64,000 bases of DNA from Turnera subulata (taxonomy: Eukaryota; Streptophyta; Magnoliopsida; Malpighiales; Passifloraceae). The notes below the pieces were generated by a model, which was not told the DNA's origin, searched no databases, and saw only the letters and a program-made list of their open reading frames with translations. Position 1 is the stretch's first letter, and each line of letters opens with the position of its first letter. The stretch is from the NCBI GenBank assembly GCA_028386065.3, contig JAKUCV010003285.1, forward strand, positions 14,758-78,757, in the 5' to 3' direction. Below, piece after piece: positions 1-12,288 of the stretch. The translations under genes were made by a program, and so were the position numbers.

Positions 1-499
1 AAGTCTCACTTGAAGATTTCACTATCTACGTTAAGCTTACGGGTGCTTAACAAACCGTTACAACCTAGGAATTCTAGTCACAAGAATCCTAAACCTGAAA
101 GTTCAAGTCACATGAACTTCAGCTCTCTTGCTTGAAGATACCTCACTTCAAGACTTTTCACACAAGAAGATATACACCTCTTCTTGTGAATCTAACCAAG
201 GAAACTAACCTCCCTTAAGGTGTGTAAGTACACAATCACTCAAACAAGAGACTCTCTCAAAGAGTAGATATGAGTTACAGAATTTGAGCTTTAAAAGGGC
301 AACTCTCAAATCCTCAATAGGATATTGGCTCAATTAAGATTTGATGAATGTATGAATTGAATGCATGTAAGTAGAGAGTTGATTAATTTTTAAAATAGAG
401 CTAAAAATGCTCAATTTATAGCTCTGAAAAGTTATAGAGCCGTTTTAAATCCACCCAAAAATAATCTTAAACAAAACATAGTGGGTCCTAAAAAGTTGT
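1..499. other. Unassigned repeat-like flank
   Basis: No gene is recognised here. The stretch has short internal echoes (CACTTGAAG-like and CACAAGAA-like words) and leads straight into the palindrome array without a break. It looks like part of an LTR or leader of a retroelement cut by the window edge, but neither LTR end nor a coding domain is visible, so the family is open. Confidence 0.3.
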
Positions 500-1205
500 C
501 AGCTCAACGGCTAAAACATCGATGTTTAAAGTTAGAATATCGATGTTTTGCCCATTAAATTTGAATTTTGGGCTAACGGTAACTAAAACATCGATGTTCT
601 AAATCCCAACATCGATGTTATTTTGGTTCGGCAAAGTTAATTAAAACTGATGATCTTTGAAACATCGATGTTTAGAACTTGAACATCGATGTTATTTTGG
701 TTCGGCAAAATTCTTTTGAAAAATGACCACCATAGAACATCGATGTTTCTTTCAAGAACATCGATGTTATTTTGCTTCGACAAAATTAATTAAAAAGCTG
801 ACCATTGAAGAACATCGATGTTTAATTTACAACATCGATGTTTTGATTAGGTGAAAGTATTTTCAAATGCAACGGTCATGAGAACATCGATGTTTGGGAA
901 TCCAACATCGATGTTTTGACCCTACTGCCAACGTTTGGAAAAATGTTTGAAATCAAGAACATCGATGTTTATGCCATAACATCGATGTTATTTTGGCTCG
1001 GCAAAAATCCTTTTAAAGTGACTGGAAAGAAACATCGATGTTATCTTTGAGGACATCGATGTTATGTCTGATTTTAAAACCAACGGTCACTAGAACATCG
1101 ATGTTTGGAATGCCAACATCGATGTTATTTGCCTACTGCCTGTTTTGAAGGATTTTGCAAAGGCAGGAACATCGATGTTTAAATTCACAACATCGATGTT
1201 CTTGG
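500..1205. repeat. Tandem array of paired ACATCGATGT palindromes
   Basis: About ten units of roughly 73 bases. Each unit carries two copies of the palindrome ACATCGATGT (usually extended to AACATCGATGTT) 20-21 bases apart. Starts are near 516, 537 (variant ATATCGATGT), 588, 609, 662, 683, 737, 758, 812, 832, 884, 905, 959, 979, 1032, 1053, 1095, 1116, 1169 and 1190. The spacer after the second palindrome often reads ATTTTGGTTCGGCAAAATT, and an ACGGTCA-like word recurs before the first. The palindrome cores are better kept than the spacers. Such an array could be a retroelement U3 enhancer block or a protein-binding platform; the function is inference. Confidence 0.9.
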
Positions 1206-1498
1206 CTTGGAAAACATTTATATGCATGGAAATATGTTATGTGATGCATGAGCAAATTTTTTCTTATTTTGAGCCAATGTCCTAGAATAGTTGAGTGTTA
1301 TACCTTGTACAAATTTATGAATCTAACTCTTCTTTTCTTGGCTCTTCTATCTTGTGCTCATTCACTTTGATCCTTTGCTCTTGAATGGTTGGATTGATTT
1401 GCCTTCATTTCAATTTATTTCTTTTTGCTTCCTGAATAGTTTGTCAATATCAAAACCTATAAGAAGCAAGGAGGCATTAGTTTCAACAGTTAGGTTGA
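1206..1498. other. Unassigned sequence between array and copia scrap
   Basis: AT-rich sequence with no coding signal; the 66-codon open frame starting at 1,354 resembles nothing I know. It may belong to the same element as the palindrome array. Confidence 0.3.
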
Positions 1499-1592
1499 AG
1501 GGTAAAATATTTACCGAGAATAAATTCAGATACTGTAAAAATAAGTTTTACTGAATAGTAACAATGACATTCACCATAATTTATTTACAACA
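1499..1592 (-). mobile_element. Copia LTR terminal fragment
   Basis: About 94 bases match the right-hand ends of the two LTRs at 11,336-11,816 and 15,600-16,077. They share GGTAAAATATTTACC, a GTTTTACT word, TGGTAACAATGACATTCACC-like sequence and the terminal TTTACAACA. In element orientation (minus strand) this is the LTR start TGTTGTAAATAAA. Only the end of the LTR is present; the rest is deleted or replaced. Confidence 0.7.
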
Positions 1593-2416
1593 AAAAGCGT
1601 TATTCTTTTTCTTTAATAATGAAATTTAAAAATTACGACGTCTCATAAATTTCATAGAAAGCCTTTGGTAGACCTCATTAATGGCCCATCCAGACATTTA
1701 TGACTAAAAAGCTTGCCACTCAATGTTCCTTGACAAAATTAATTAAGAGTAGGATCAACTTGATTCTTTTTTTTTTTTTTTTATCAAATCAACTTGATTC
1801 TCAAAAGAAGAAAGAGTAGGATGAACTCGTTTTTTCAAGGGAAAAACGTGTACACGTGCAAGATTTGAAAGCATCAAAGAAATACTAACGGTGTATATCT
1901 TTAGGGGTTAATTATTTTTATCTCCTCAAACTTTAGGTTTGAAACAAAAATGTTCCTGAATTAAAAATTTGTTGGTACCCTAAACTTGTATTTCTTAACA
2001 AGAAGATCCTGAACTGAAAAAGGAATTAGAATGAAAATATCCTGCATTTTCATTTTTTAACAAAGAAAAAAAAACCAACATCTTTTTTTGGTTACATAGA
2101 AATCTTAATCTAAATACTAAACTAATCAATATTCTCGGAGTTCAAACCCACAATCACTAACCCAACAAACCATGGGAGGTGCCAATACCACCACATGTCG
2201 CAGGCAACCCCAGCATCTCTTTAACTTAACTTTACTTTCCTGATATTTTATCTTAATACTCTCCTCGTTGTGGAGAGAAAAGTGCAATGCCTTTTTTATC
2301 TCGATATCTTTGATATTTTGTTTTGTTGGTTTTTTTTATCAATAATCTCGGTATGATTCCAAAAATGTCTTTATTTGTACATCCGTAGCCCACTTATACA
2401 GTTCCCCCACAAAGCC
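1593..2416. other. Intergenic DNA upstream of the sugar transporter
   Basis: AT-rich, no coding frame. A stretch near 1,905-2,050 with repeated phrases of the form CCTCAAACTTTAGG / CCTGAATTAAAAA / CCCTAAACTTG resembles dispersed plant repeats, but its ends are not clear. The part near the gene probably holds promoter elements. Confidence 0.4.
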
Positions 2417-2525
2417 AAAAAGAACAATACTCAAGTGATACTCTGAACATGAAAGCAAATATTAGAGGGTCATTGTGTCACTAACAGGGGAAAGTTGAAA
2501 AGAACAATACTCAGGTGATACTCTG
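2417..2525 (+). promoter_or_regulatory. Promoter direct repeat
   Basis: A 29-base phrase containing AGAACAATACTCARGTGATA followed by CTCTG occurs at 2,417-2,445 and again at 2,497-2,525, exactly 80 bases apart, with one mismatch. It lies just upstream of the TATA box of the sugar transporter. A regulatory role is possible but unproven. Confidence 0.55.
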
Positions 2526-2561
2526 CCCTCTGAAGTGTTTATCCTCCACCCATGATATTTG

Positions 2562-2570
2562 TATATAAAA
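2562..2570 (+). promoter_or_regulatory. TATA box of the sugar-transporter gene
   Basis: TATATAAAA followed by CCCTGTCACA. It sits 206 bases upstream of the ATG, which predicts transcription starting near 2,595-2,605 and a 5' UTR of about 175 bases. The UTR carries a CT-rich tract (TTCTGCTTCTTCTTCTTC) around 2,704-2,722, common in plant leaders. Confidence 0.65.
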
Positions 2571-2775
2571 CCCTGTCACAGACCGCACCTCCCTACCCTA
2601 TGCACAAGTTTCTTGTTTCCTCAAAAGCCTTGGGTCTCAATTAATCCCTGACCTTGGTAGCTAGCTACACTTTATTTCTCATCTATTAGTTATAAACCTC
2701 TCTTTCTGCTTCTTCTTCTTCAGAAGAAGAAAACAGAAGATCACCAAAACACAGCTGCATAATTAATTAATAGAG

Positions 2776-5700
2776 ATGGAGCCAGAACACTTGGAGGCAG
2801 GGCTACCCACGAAGCCACTTCTTGTTAAAAGCAATTCTGATGTGAGCAGCAGCAGTACCACGGATGTGGCAATTTCAAGTGATTCTTCAGTCACTGCTTG
2901 TGTTGTCTTCAGCACTTTGATAGCTGTGTGCGGTTCATTCTGCTATGGTTGCGCTGTAAGTATTCACCCTTTCAGGGCCTTTTTCTGATGGGTAATTGAA
3001 AACCTTTCTGTTTCCAGAAGTACTTGGAAAGGAATATAAGAGCCCCAGTGGACGCAGTTGCAGTATATAGTCATGCAAACCTCTTCACTGAGTTTGTTTG
3101 CAGCTCTTGCTTGTAAAAAAAAAATTCTTGAGTGGTGAACTAGAGAGAACTGTTTTTTACCATGATCTTAATTTGGTTCTTTGCAGATGGGATACTCATC
3201 GCCTGCAGAGAGTGGGATCATGAAGGATTTAGGCCTCTCTGCAGCTGAGGTCACTATACCCTTTGCCTCTTACATTCTCCCTTCACTTCCTTTGCCTCTT
3301 AAATTTAGACCCAAAAAAAATGATTATTTTAAAGTTGTTGATAATTCTCTTTTGGGGAAAAGCACCAGGGAGTAAATAATATATTTTTTTCAGTTCTCCT
3401 CCTTATTATTTAATTTTTTTTTTGTTTTCTGCAGTACTCTGTTTTTGGATCAGTCCTCACAATTGGAGGGGTTATCGGAGCATCGCTTTCAGGGAAGATT
3501 GTGGGCGACAAAGGACCGCGAGGAGTATGTTTTGCAAACTTCTTGAATTTCAGGGACCAAAGTGTCATTTTCATATTGTTATAACTTTCTACTGCGTGTT
3601 TTTCTTCTTTCTACCACCACAGACCATGTGGATTTCTGAAGTCTTCTCCGTTATCGGGTGGCTTGCTATTGTTTTTGCAAAGGTACCCATTTGACTGTTG
3701 ATATGGTCAAATGTCGTCTTTCCTTTTCTGTCTGTCAACACAACAGTAAGATTTATACAGTCCTCTGTGTTGTTTACTTTTACTATGTTTTACTAAGCAT
3801 AACTTGTATAGTTATCACAACAGGACTGTTTCAGACCATGACCCATATAGAAGATGATGATGATGTATATATTTCTGTTCTGTGTTTGGTAGGGTGCTTG
3901 GTGTCTGTATGCTGGTAGACTGTCACTTGGATTTGGAATCGGGCTCATCACATATGTGGTAAAGTATACTAAATCCCCCTCCCTTAAGGGAACAATGTAA
4001 TGAGTGCTACTTACTATACATAAAATTGATGAGATGAATCTGTCACATACTAAAAAAATGTCAATTTTGACCACAAACAGGTACCTCTATATATTGCAGA
4101 AATAGCTCCCACCAATTTCAGGGGGACATTTGCATCTACTAACCAGGTAAACCAAACCATTCCATTAACATCAAACCAAAAGAACTTCGGCCTATTGTGA
4201 ATGTAATTACTTGGACATTAACTTCTTGACGGGATATTCTTTTCAACCATGTACAGTTGACCTGTGCTTGTGCCTTATCGATTGTGTATATAGCTGGAAA
4301 CATGATTCCCTGGCGTTTGTTGGCTTTTGTTGGTAAGTCCTCCTCTGTTGCTTTAATTTGATCAGAAACTAAATATGTATCATTACTGATTGATAATTTT
4401 AAGCCTTACTTTTCATCTTACCTTTTATTAGGTGCCTTGCCATTCCTTGTGCAGTTTATTGGTTTATTTTTCGTTCCAGAGTCTCCGAGATGGCTGGTGA
4501 GCGGTAGTGAGGGATTTTGTTGGACAGTATAGAACTTTACATTTGTATGTTCTTCACATGGAAGCTTGATGATCATAAGTTGTCTTTAGGCAAAATCTGG
4601 GAAAGAAAAAGAGTTTGAAGATGCTATCCAACGCCTAAGAGGAAAGAATACTGACATTTCTCAAGAAGTAGCAGAAATCAGAGTAACGTTTCTAAACTTC
4701 AGTCTTCTTTCTGATCAATAATCATTATAACAGCCGATCGAATTGTATATGTATCTTTTTCTCTAAACTTGTTCGCATTTGTTTGCCAGGAGTCAATGCA
4801 AGCTTTAAAACAGCAGCCACCGCAGAAATGTTCAGACCTGTTCCAGAGGAAATATCTCCAAGCACTCATTGTGAGTCTGAAAAGAATTGGCATCTTTTCC
4901 CTTAAGTTAATTTTTTTTTTATATTATTTTACTCAAAATTTTAGAGACTTCATCTAGGTTGGGGTGGGGCTGATGCTGATGCCACAACTTGGAGGATGCA
5001 GTGCAATGTCATTCTATTCCAGTAGCATATTTGAGAAAGCTCGTGAGCTAAATTTGAATCCTCAACTATATACAGAATCTCCCACTTAATGATGGATGGC
5101 AAACAGAGTTGGTAGAATTGATGAAGTAAAACCTTAAATTTCGTTTTTTTTTTTCCCCTTTCTGCAGATGCTTCAAGCAGCATTGGGACTACAGCAATAG
5201 CTATACTTCAGGCATGTTGACTCTTTCAATACTATAACATTCCTGATCTCTTGCTTTATCATTTTCCCAATAATTATTGACCAGCAGATTCTGCATGTTT
5301 CTTTACCTCCTAACTGTTTCTTCTGGACAGATTCAGCTTCAAAACAACTTCTAACAACACAGTAAATACTCTCTTTTTTTTGGATAGATTCCCACAACTG
5401 TGATGAGTTTATATTTGTTGGATTTCTGTGGAAGACGGCCACTCCTTATGGTAAGCTAGCGATTCGAAAGAACAAGAGCCTATTGGTGGCACATAGTTAG
5501 TCAATATACAATCGTAATGAAACTTGCCAATGTACATTGCAGATTTCTGCCTCAGGAATGTGCCTCTGTAGCTTTCTTGTGGGCTTGTCATTCTTTTTGC
5601 AGGTACCATCAAATCTTGACTACACTAAAGCACTAAAGTGTTGCAAGCTTTTGTTCTAATGTTGCCTTCTTTCTTTTTTGTGCAGAACCTACAATATTTG

Positions 5701-6338
5701 CCAAACGTCACTCCTGTTTTGGCATTTATTGGTATCCTGGTAATCAAATCTAACTGAAATATTTCTGGTTTTCTTTCTTTTCTGGACACCAAAAGTTGGA
5801 AATGAAATGAAGAATAATGCAAACCACATTGCAATGAATACTAGGTATATCCTGCACTCTTCTCCTTCGGATTGGGTGGAATTCCATGGATTATAATGTC
5901 CGAGGTAATTCGCCCTCCACGATTCGAGTTCCGAATTGCCCTCGAAACAGAAAATTTTTATCACTTACGAAGTTATATGTTCTCATTTTCAGATATTTCC
6001 AGTAAAGGTCAAGGCAGCAGCCGGAAGCTTGGTAGCCTTAGTGAGCTGGTCAGGTTCTTGGATTGTCACATACACCTTTAACTTTATGGCAGAATGGAGC
6101 TATCCAGGTGCCAGTCTCTTCCCAATTTAATTACAACCCTTTTCTTGCATTGGCCTGTGTAAGAGCACAGTTGTACTCATAATTGAGGTTTTGCGTGTTA
6201 ATTTTTGCAGGAACATTTTTCATCTTCTCTGCAATTTGTGCTTCAGCTGTTCTGTTCATTTGGAAGCTGGTACCAGAGACCAAGGGCCGAACATTAGAAG
6301 AAATACAAGAATCATTTGAACCAGAATCCTGCAAGTGA
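2776..6338 (+). CDS. ERD6-like sugar transporter (18 exons, intact)
   Basis: Monosaccharide transporter of the major facilitator superfamily, ERD6-like (ESL/SFP) group, expected to have 12 membrane helices. Members studied in Arabidopsis work at the tonoplast as facilitators that release hexoses from the vacuole. Exons: 2776-2955, 3187-3249, 3435-3524, 3623-3682, 3893-3958, 4081-4146, 4257-4332, 4432-4496, 4590-4682, 4790-4870, 4958-5042, 5168-5211, 5388-5450, 5543-5602, 5686-5739, 5845-5904, 5993-6107, 6211-6338. They join into 482 codons without a stop, the normal family length, with many phase-0 junctions. Visible motifs are [10 protein letters not shown] after helix 1, [33 protein letters not shown] before the central loop, [23 protein letters not shown] and the closing [13 protein letters not shown]. 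The N terminus has L10-xxx-P-L-L16, like the dileucine tonoplast signal of AtESL1. All introns are GT-AG except intron 12 (donor GC at 5,212). The substrate cannot be told from sequence. Confidence 0.95.
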
Positions 6339-7021
6339 TAGATACATATCAGAAGTTCATGTATATATATATATATCCATTAATTGTCCTTAAGTCCGAA
6401 TCCATTTTTTCACTTAATATTAGCAAAGAAGATGAGAAAGTGGAAGAAGAAGAGGAAAAGATTTAAAAAAAAAATGAAAAAGAGCGTCGTTTATAGAAAA
6501 AAAATAGATGAGAAGCCTTTAGCTCAAAATTGTAATATATTTATATTATATTCTTCCCCGGCCCCTCCATTCATGTAATATACAGCTCTGTTCCTTGCTG
6601 TATAAAATTGTATTTATATTATATATAATACAGATGTGGAAAGTTATTTCATATGATTTAGATATACTCCACATATAAATACTTACGATTGAGATCAGTG
6701 CCACTAATATGCACTGAAGATTTCAAATGAACGGCTGTCAGATATCAATTTTTTTTCTTCCTTTTATTTATAAAAAAACTCAAGTAAGATGTTCAGTTTA
6801 ACAGCATAAATTAGGCAGCATCTGTGGCAAGATTTTGTCAAATATTTGTGCTGAAATCACATAAAATATGACAAAAAAAAAGAACCATGTGACGTGATAG
6901 ATATTTTATATAAGTATGGTTTTGAAACTGGAGAATGAATGATCCACCAAAAAAGGAGTGGACATGTCTACCCGAAGAAAAAGAATGGACTCGATGTATT
7001 AGGAAGCATTATGGCAATTTT
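6339..7021. other. 3' UTR and downstream intergenic DNA
   Basis: The stop TGA at 6,336-6,338 is followed by a TATATATATA run and AT-rich sequence with several weak poly(A)-type signals (for example around 6,530-6,640). The transcript end cannot be fixed. No other gene is seen. Confidence 0.5.
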
Positions 7022-7276
7022 GGAGCCCCTCTGTCCCTCAATATAGTTTTTGCACATTTATTAAAAAAAACATTAAGTAGGCTAAATCTCATTAATTTTT
7101 ACTATATATTTTATTAATTTATTTTTTACACTATATCAAAATTAAAATATTCTAAAAGTATAAATTATTTTAATTAAAAATAAATTTAAAAAAATTTAAT
7201 TTAATACTCATTGAAACTCTAAAACGATTTATATTGTGAAACAAAAAAATAAAACCTAGGACTGAGGGAGTATTAA
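7022..7276. mobile_element. Probable Stowaway-like (mariner) MITE
   Basis: The right end, read on the minus strand, is TACTCCCTCAGTCCTAGG and the left end is GCCCCTCTGTCCCTCAAT. These are imperfect inverted ends of the CTCCCTCCGTCCC type known from Stowaway-like MITEs, enclosing about 250 bases of very AT-rich, non-coding DNA. The left terminus is degraded and no clean TA duplication is visible there. Confidence 0.45.
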
Positions 7277-10200
7277 CTCTTATTGTCGGAAATGCGCGCG
7301 GTTGTGTCAACTTGTTTAAATTAAATTTGACGACAAGATTTGACAGGCCATGTCAGATCTTGCTTCACGCAATCCAAAAAGTACATGACATCTTATTCAT
7401 TTTGTTAGGTGCATAAAACTCATTGATTTTTTCATAGAAAATAAATCTTTTTTTGGAATTTGAACAACATATTATTATTATTGGATACAATTTTTTTATT
7501 ATTATTAAAATGGAGTATTATTATTATAACTATATGTGTGTGTAAAAGCATTGAAATAAATGCAATCATACCCTAATTTATTCTTCAAACTCCATAAATT
7601 ACCTTCAAATTCAGAAAACATCCACATTGACTAGTGCAATCGAATCAATATCCTTCTTAACCATTTTTTTTATGCTGTAATATCCATCTTAATCATAAGA
7701 TAACTGACATAGACTTCGACACGAGACGTTCAAAAATTCTACCCTATTTTTATATTTTATGTTTCTTTCTGCTGGGAAGAAATATTCTTCTTAATAGAGT
7801 TTCAAATTAACAGATCAACCGTCACCACCATTCTTTAATCGTTTTATATTCAACAGAAACACCCCAAGTTGGCTATTATCCAGCAACTTAGGATTCCTAT
7901 ATTATATATAAATGAAATAGATTGCTTCCTTGGTTTGAAGAACCTAATTGATGTGACCAAATAATAAGCCTATCATAAATTTCCCACCCAATTTCATAAT
8001 TTATGAGCTCGAGGTAGGCACCCTAGCCAAGTGGGATTGTTTTTATATTCTGTGCAAAACAATTTTTGGGATAAGGATTGACTTATTACCCTGCAAACTT
8101 ATCCCAAACTCAAACTCAAACTTGGAAAACATCTGTCTATGTTCTTAGGAATTAGGATCATTACATCATCATTGTCCCGACCCTCTTTTGTAGGTTATAA
8201 AGAGAGTAATGACCTTCATCAGACTAATTAATTACTAACCTGAATCATTTCGAAAGAAAAAAAATACTGGCCTGCCTAAAATAATACTAGTATCATAACA
8301 ACATCGTAAAGGTAAAGCGCAAATAATAACAGGGTTATTAAAAATAATTACTACATCGCAGATTCAACTTAAGCACATATTATATAGAGTTAAACAAGTT
8401 GTTGCTTTGTGAGGTGAAAATGACCCCCGCGGTAAGAACCAAAAAAAGAGTGAATGAAGATCTATATAACCCATATTGAGCAAGACAAAAGTAAGAACAC
8501 AAAAAAAAAAAAATCTGTATCAATCGTCCAAAAAAAAAAATTACAAAATGTCTCCCATATTTTCTCTTCTGTAGTTTCCATGCGAAAGGATTTGGTCAGA
8601 CTGAAAGAAAAAAAAAATGGTGGTCATGATTTGGTGAGTTAAAAGAGAGAGAGCATATATAATGTTGTAATCAGAAAGGGACGATTAAGTTTTTTTTTGA
8701 ACATCAAGGGACGATTAAGTTAGGTGATCTCCCCTGGACGTTGTTGCTTTGTACACGACGTAGGCAATAAGATACCAATCCCACTCCACTCCACTCCACT
8801 AGGGAGGGTGAGACAAGATGAGACACACACACATAATCATCACCATACATACCACCAGGTCCATCACACTGGCTTTATATCTATCTATATGGGGGTTCAT
8901 CGATTGGATAAATTGTGGTGACAATTGCCAACACTCCTTATTTTCTGAGTTTTAAAATTAGAAAGCTATGGTGGAGTTAGCATCCGTGTAACTTTGATAG
9001 TCCTACACTTGTTTTTAATTAGTGTTTTACTAGTCTTACTTATCAACCCATGTAAAGAAGTAATCATGACCAAGTATTCTCGCTTATCACTATGGACAAA
9101 ACCTACGGATTCATTCTAAACCAAGTGTTATTGGGCTGGGTGTAAATAAGTTCAAAGTCCCTCAAATATGATTCCACATCCATCGATAGGGTAGGTATAA
9201 AACATGTAATTAGTATTGGGAGAATCATATATATTATAACATAATGCGTTCAACATTATTCATATTTTAACTGCATTTAATAGGCTAGAAAAAAAAAATT
9301 ATTTGCGGGACCATATTCCCTGGTGGCTTGGAGGCTGCCCAGCCAGAATTTTTTTTTTCCCCATATAAATCCTTTTCCTAATGTATATTTGATCCTTTGA
9401 TTTTATTTTTTCATATGAATCCTTATTATTATACAAAAAAATTTGCATTAGCCCCTCTAATAATTATGTCTAATTTCACCACTACTCACACCCCAAGTTC
9501 AAATTCTGACACTCAATCTATTTTATCCACCACAAAATAGAATAAATTTGGTATTTTTGTTTTGATTGGACATGACAAATGTAGATCAAGCTCTAGTCTT
9601 TCAGTTCAATACGGTGGGGATTCAGAAAACAACTACTGCAATACCAATAGGATATCAATTATTTATTCGCATCATACTTTAATTATATTTGACTTATTTT
9701 CTTCCCTATCTTGCTAGATTTTGGTTTTTGGATCAGTCCCCATCAGATCGGCTCTTCATTTCGAATGGTATCCTTTCACTTTCTTTTTGTACTTTGTATA
9801 ATAGAGTTATTGCAGTGTACGTGATAAACTCTTTGTCTGATGTCAAGTTCATGCCAGCGCATGGCTAGCTTTTAAGTATTACTACCTATTACAATTCACA
9901 TAACCAGAGCAACTCTGTGTTTGTGTACAACTGAAGGGGACAAGGACGAGATAATTAAGCTCTTTTGGCCTCTTCGGAGAAATTAAGGTAACTTTCATTT
10001 TTATCTAAAGACTTGATGCAACTTTTAATATAAGACTAGTATTATAGTAGTATAGTTTAAAATTATGGAGCTTTTCTTGGTGACATCTACTAAAACTTTA
10101 TTAATTTTTTAGTTAGGTTTAGATTAAGTAGGAGCTAATGGTATGGCAAGGTAGATCAGCAATGAAAACAAAAGGGAACTAGTCATATTCATTATATTCT

Positions 10201-11335
10201 AATATATTATGCCATCCCCCAAAAAAATACTAGTATATAATATGTACTATTCTTCTTCCAAGTGTCATCACACCATCCAAGTACATTCTACTTGAGTAAT
10301 AGAAAATTCTCCAAGGTATGCTTTTTAGTATTGGTTGTTGATATCTTGTTTCTATTAGATTTAGGTTAGTGTGTGATATCAGTTTTTTTTTTGTCCAACT
10401 AATATCAGCTAAAAAATTAACATTAATAAGGTCAAATACTTGTGGTTGTGTGAACATGATGGTGTTTTTTTTTTTTCTTTTTCTCTTATTTAACAAGTGC
10501 CCTTTCTCGAATTGATTGATCACTTAGGTGTTGCAAGATTCAAGAAGGCCAGTCAGATTGTGTGGAATCAAGAAATGGAGCTCATTGCCTCAACATCCTC
10601 TTACTGTAATTTTGTTGGTGAGGAGCTAGAAAGGCATGGGATAGTAGAATAAAAATTTAATGCATATTTTGTTGGTTATCATTTTTCTTTTTACCATCTA
10701 ATTATCCGTCTACAAAGTGGAATAAAAGTATTCTCAATTATTTTTTTTGTCCAAAGGTATTCTCAAATATATTATTAAGATTGGCTCTCTTTGCATTTCG
10801 CTTTTTACACGTACATAAGGTGTAGAATTGATTCATGAAAAAAAAAAAGGTGTAGAATTGAATCTATGGAACCTTATCTAAACATAAATTAAGATATAGC
10901 GGTGTTCTTACCACTTCAGGCCAAAATAACCATGGAAAGATTTTGTTGTTTATCATGCAAGGATGAGTTAAAAATTAATCTTTTTTTTTATCAGTTAAAA
11001 AAGAATTTGACTTCTTGGATAGATATATTAAATCCAACTAACAATTGAAGGACCACTAAACTTGTAGCGGCGGAAATTCTTTATTTAAATTGGTTCTCCC
11101 TAGATCTTCTTTTGCTTTCTTTTTTTTTTTTTCTTTTTTTTTGCTTTCTTGTTTTTCTTTCTTCTTCCTAGATCTTCTTTTTTGTTTTTTCTTTCTTGTT
11201 TTGTTCTGTGAACAACTGGTTCTTTGGTGTACCAATAAATTGGTGGCGGTAGGGTAAAATTGGAATTGCAACTCTTTTAGATATGGGCGAAACAAACATT
11301 TCATAGGTTTAAGAAATAGTCTAAAAAGTGGACCT
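7277..11335. other. AT-rich intergenic DNA, no gene recognised
   Basis: Four kilobases without a coding signal on either strand; open frames are short and composed of low-complexity codons. Seen inside: a small CCACT tandem (8,779-8,800), a CA-rich stretch (8,821-8,833), a 15-base word AGGGACGATTAAGTT repeated at 8,678 and 8,706, and a long T/C-rich tract at 11,100-11,200. None of this supports a gene. Confidence 0.5.
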
Positions 11336-11816
11336 TATTATAAAATTGATGGTGGAATTCATTCCTTGATGGAACAATACAACCTTGATCAAGGTAATAA
11401 TATAACCTTAATATAATTAATATAACTTTAATAGTAATATAAAAAAGAGAATAATTAAATTTGATAAGGAGATTAGCAAGAGAGAGGTTTATGGAAATGA
11501 GAAGAGGGGAGTTTATGGTAGGATATCTAAAGTGTAAGTGTGTATGGATGAAGGAGGTATTTATAGGTAAAAATAAAAGGATAAAAACAAATGGGTATGA
11601 TTAATTTAATAAGATAAAATCAAAAGAATATTAGGTAAAGAAAGATGGTATTAAGATTAGGACAAATAGAATAATAGAGGGTAAATGGCCAAAGAGATGA
11701 AACCAAATGGATGTAAGGTATTTGGGTAAAATATTTACCGGGGGTAAATTCGGATACGATAAAATTGAGTTTTACTAGATGGTAACAATGACATTCACCA
11801 TAATTTATTTACAACA
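11336..11816 (-). repeat. Copia 3' LTR
   Basis: 481 bases, nearly collinear with 15,600-16,077, roughly 95% identical by eye. Element-sense start is TGTTGTAAATAAATTAT at the right edge; element-sense end is ...TTTTATAATA at the left edge. Confidence 0.85.
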
Positions 11817-12288
11817 CTCCTCCTTGAATGTCATTGTACTTTGGATAGAATGTGCTTTTAGAATAACTGTCTCGTTAAAAACCTTACCAAGAAAAACCGA
11901 GTGGGACAAAAACTTTGTGAAGGAAAAAAGAGTACAGTGCGTATTCTACTCCCCCTCATTTTGGCCTCCTTTGATGCCTTGAGGTCATCATGTGCCAAAC
12001 TCCAAGTGACTTCGTAAATAATTCTGCCAGGTTGTCACTTGGACCAATCTTTGATGTATTCTTCCTTCAATTGTGCAATGCAAACAGATCTTTATGAATT
12101 ATTGTTGAAGCATCTTCATCGCTATCTTATCTTTTGTGGTCACCATGATATAGCAGTTCCTTCTAGTTTTTCATGTACTGTCAGACTTATTAAATGATGA
12201 AAAATAGTTGCATCCACCACAGGGAAATTTGTCTCCTCATAATTAATTTGATGAAAGTGTTTACCCAACGTCGGCTCCATCTTGTTCC

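Noticed and set aside
516..1199. Regularly spaced short repeats that could suggest a CRISPR array
   Set aside because: Spacers are similar to each other, repeats are 10-12-base palindromes, and the genome is a plant with introns.
8678..8720. Two copies of AGGGACGATTAAGTT as a target duplication
   Set aside because: Only 13 bases lie between them, too short for a mobile element; simple local duplication is enough.
9733..9752. GTTTTTGGATCAGTCC matches exon 3 of the sugar transporter
   Set aside because: The match stops after 16 bases and no other exon or splice context follows; chance or a tiny scrap.
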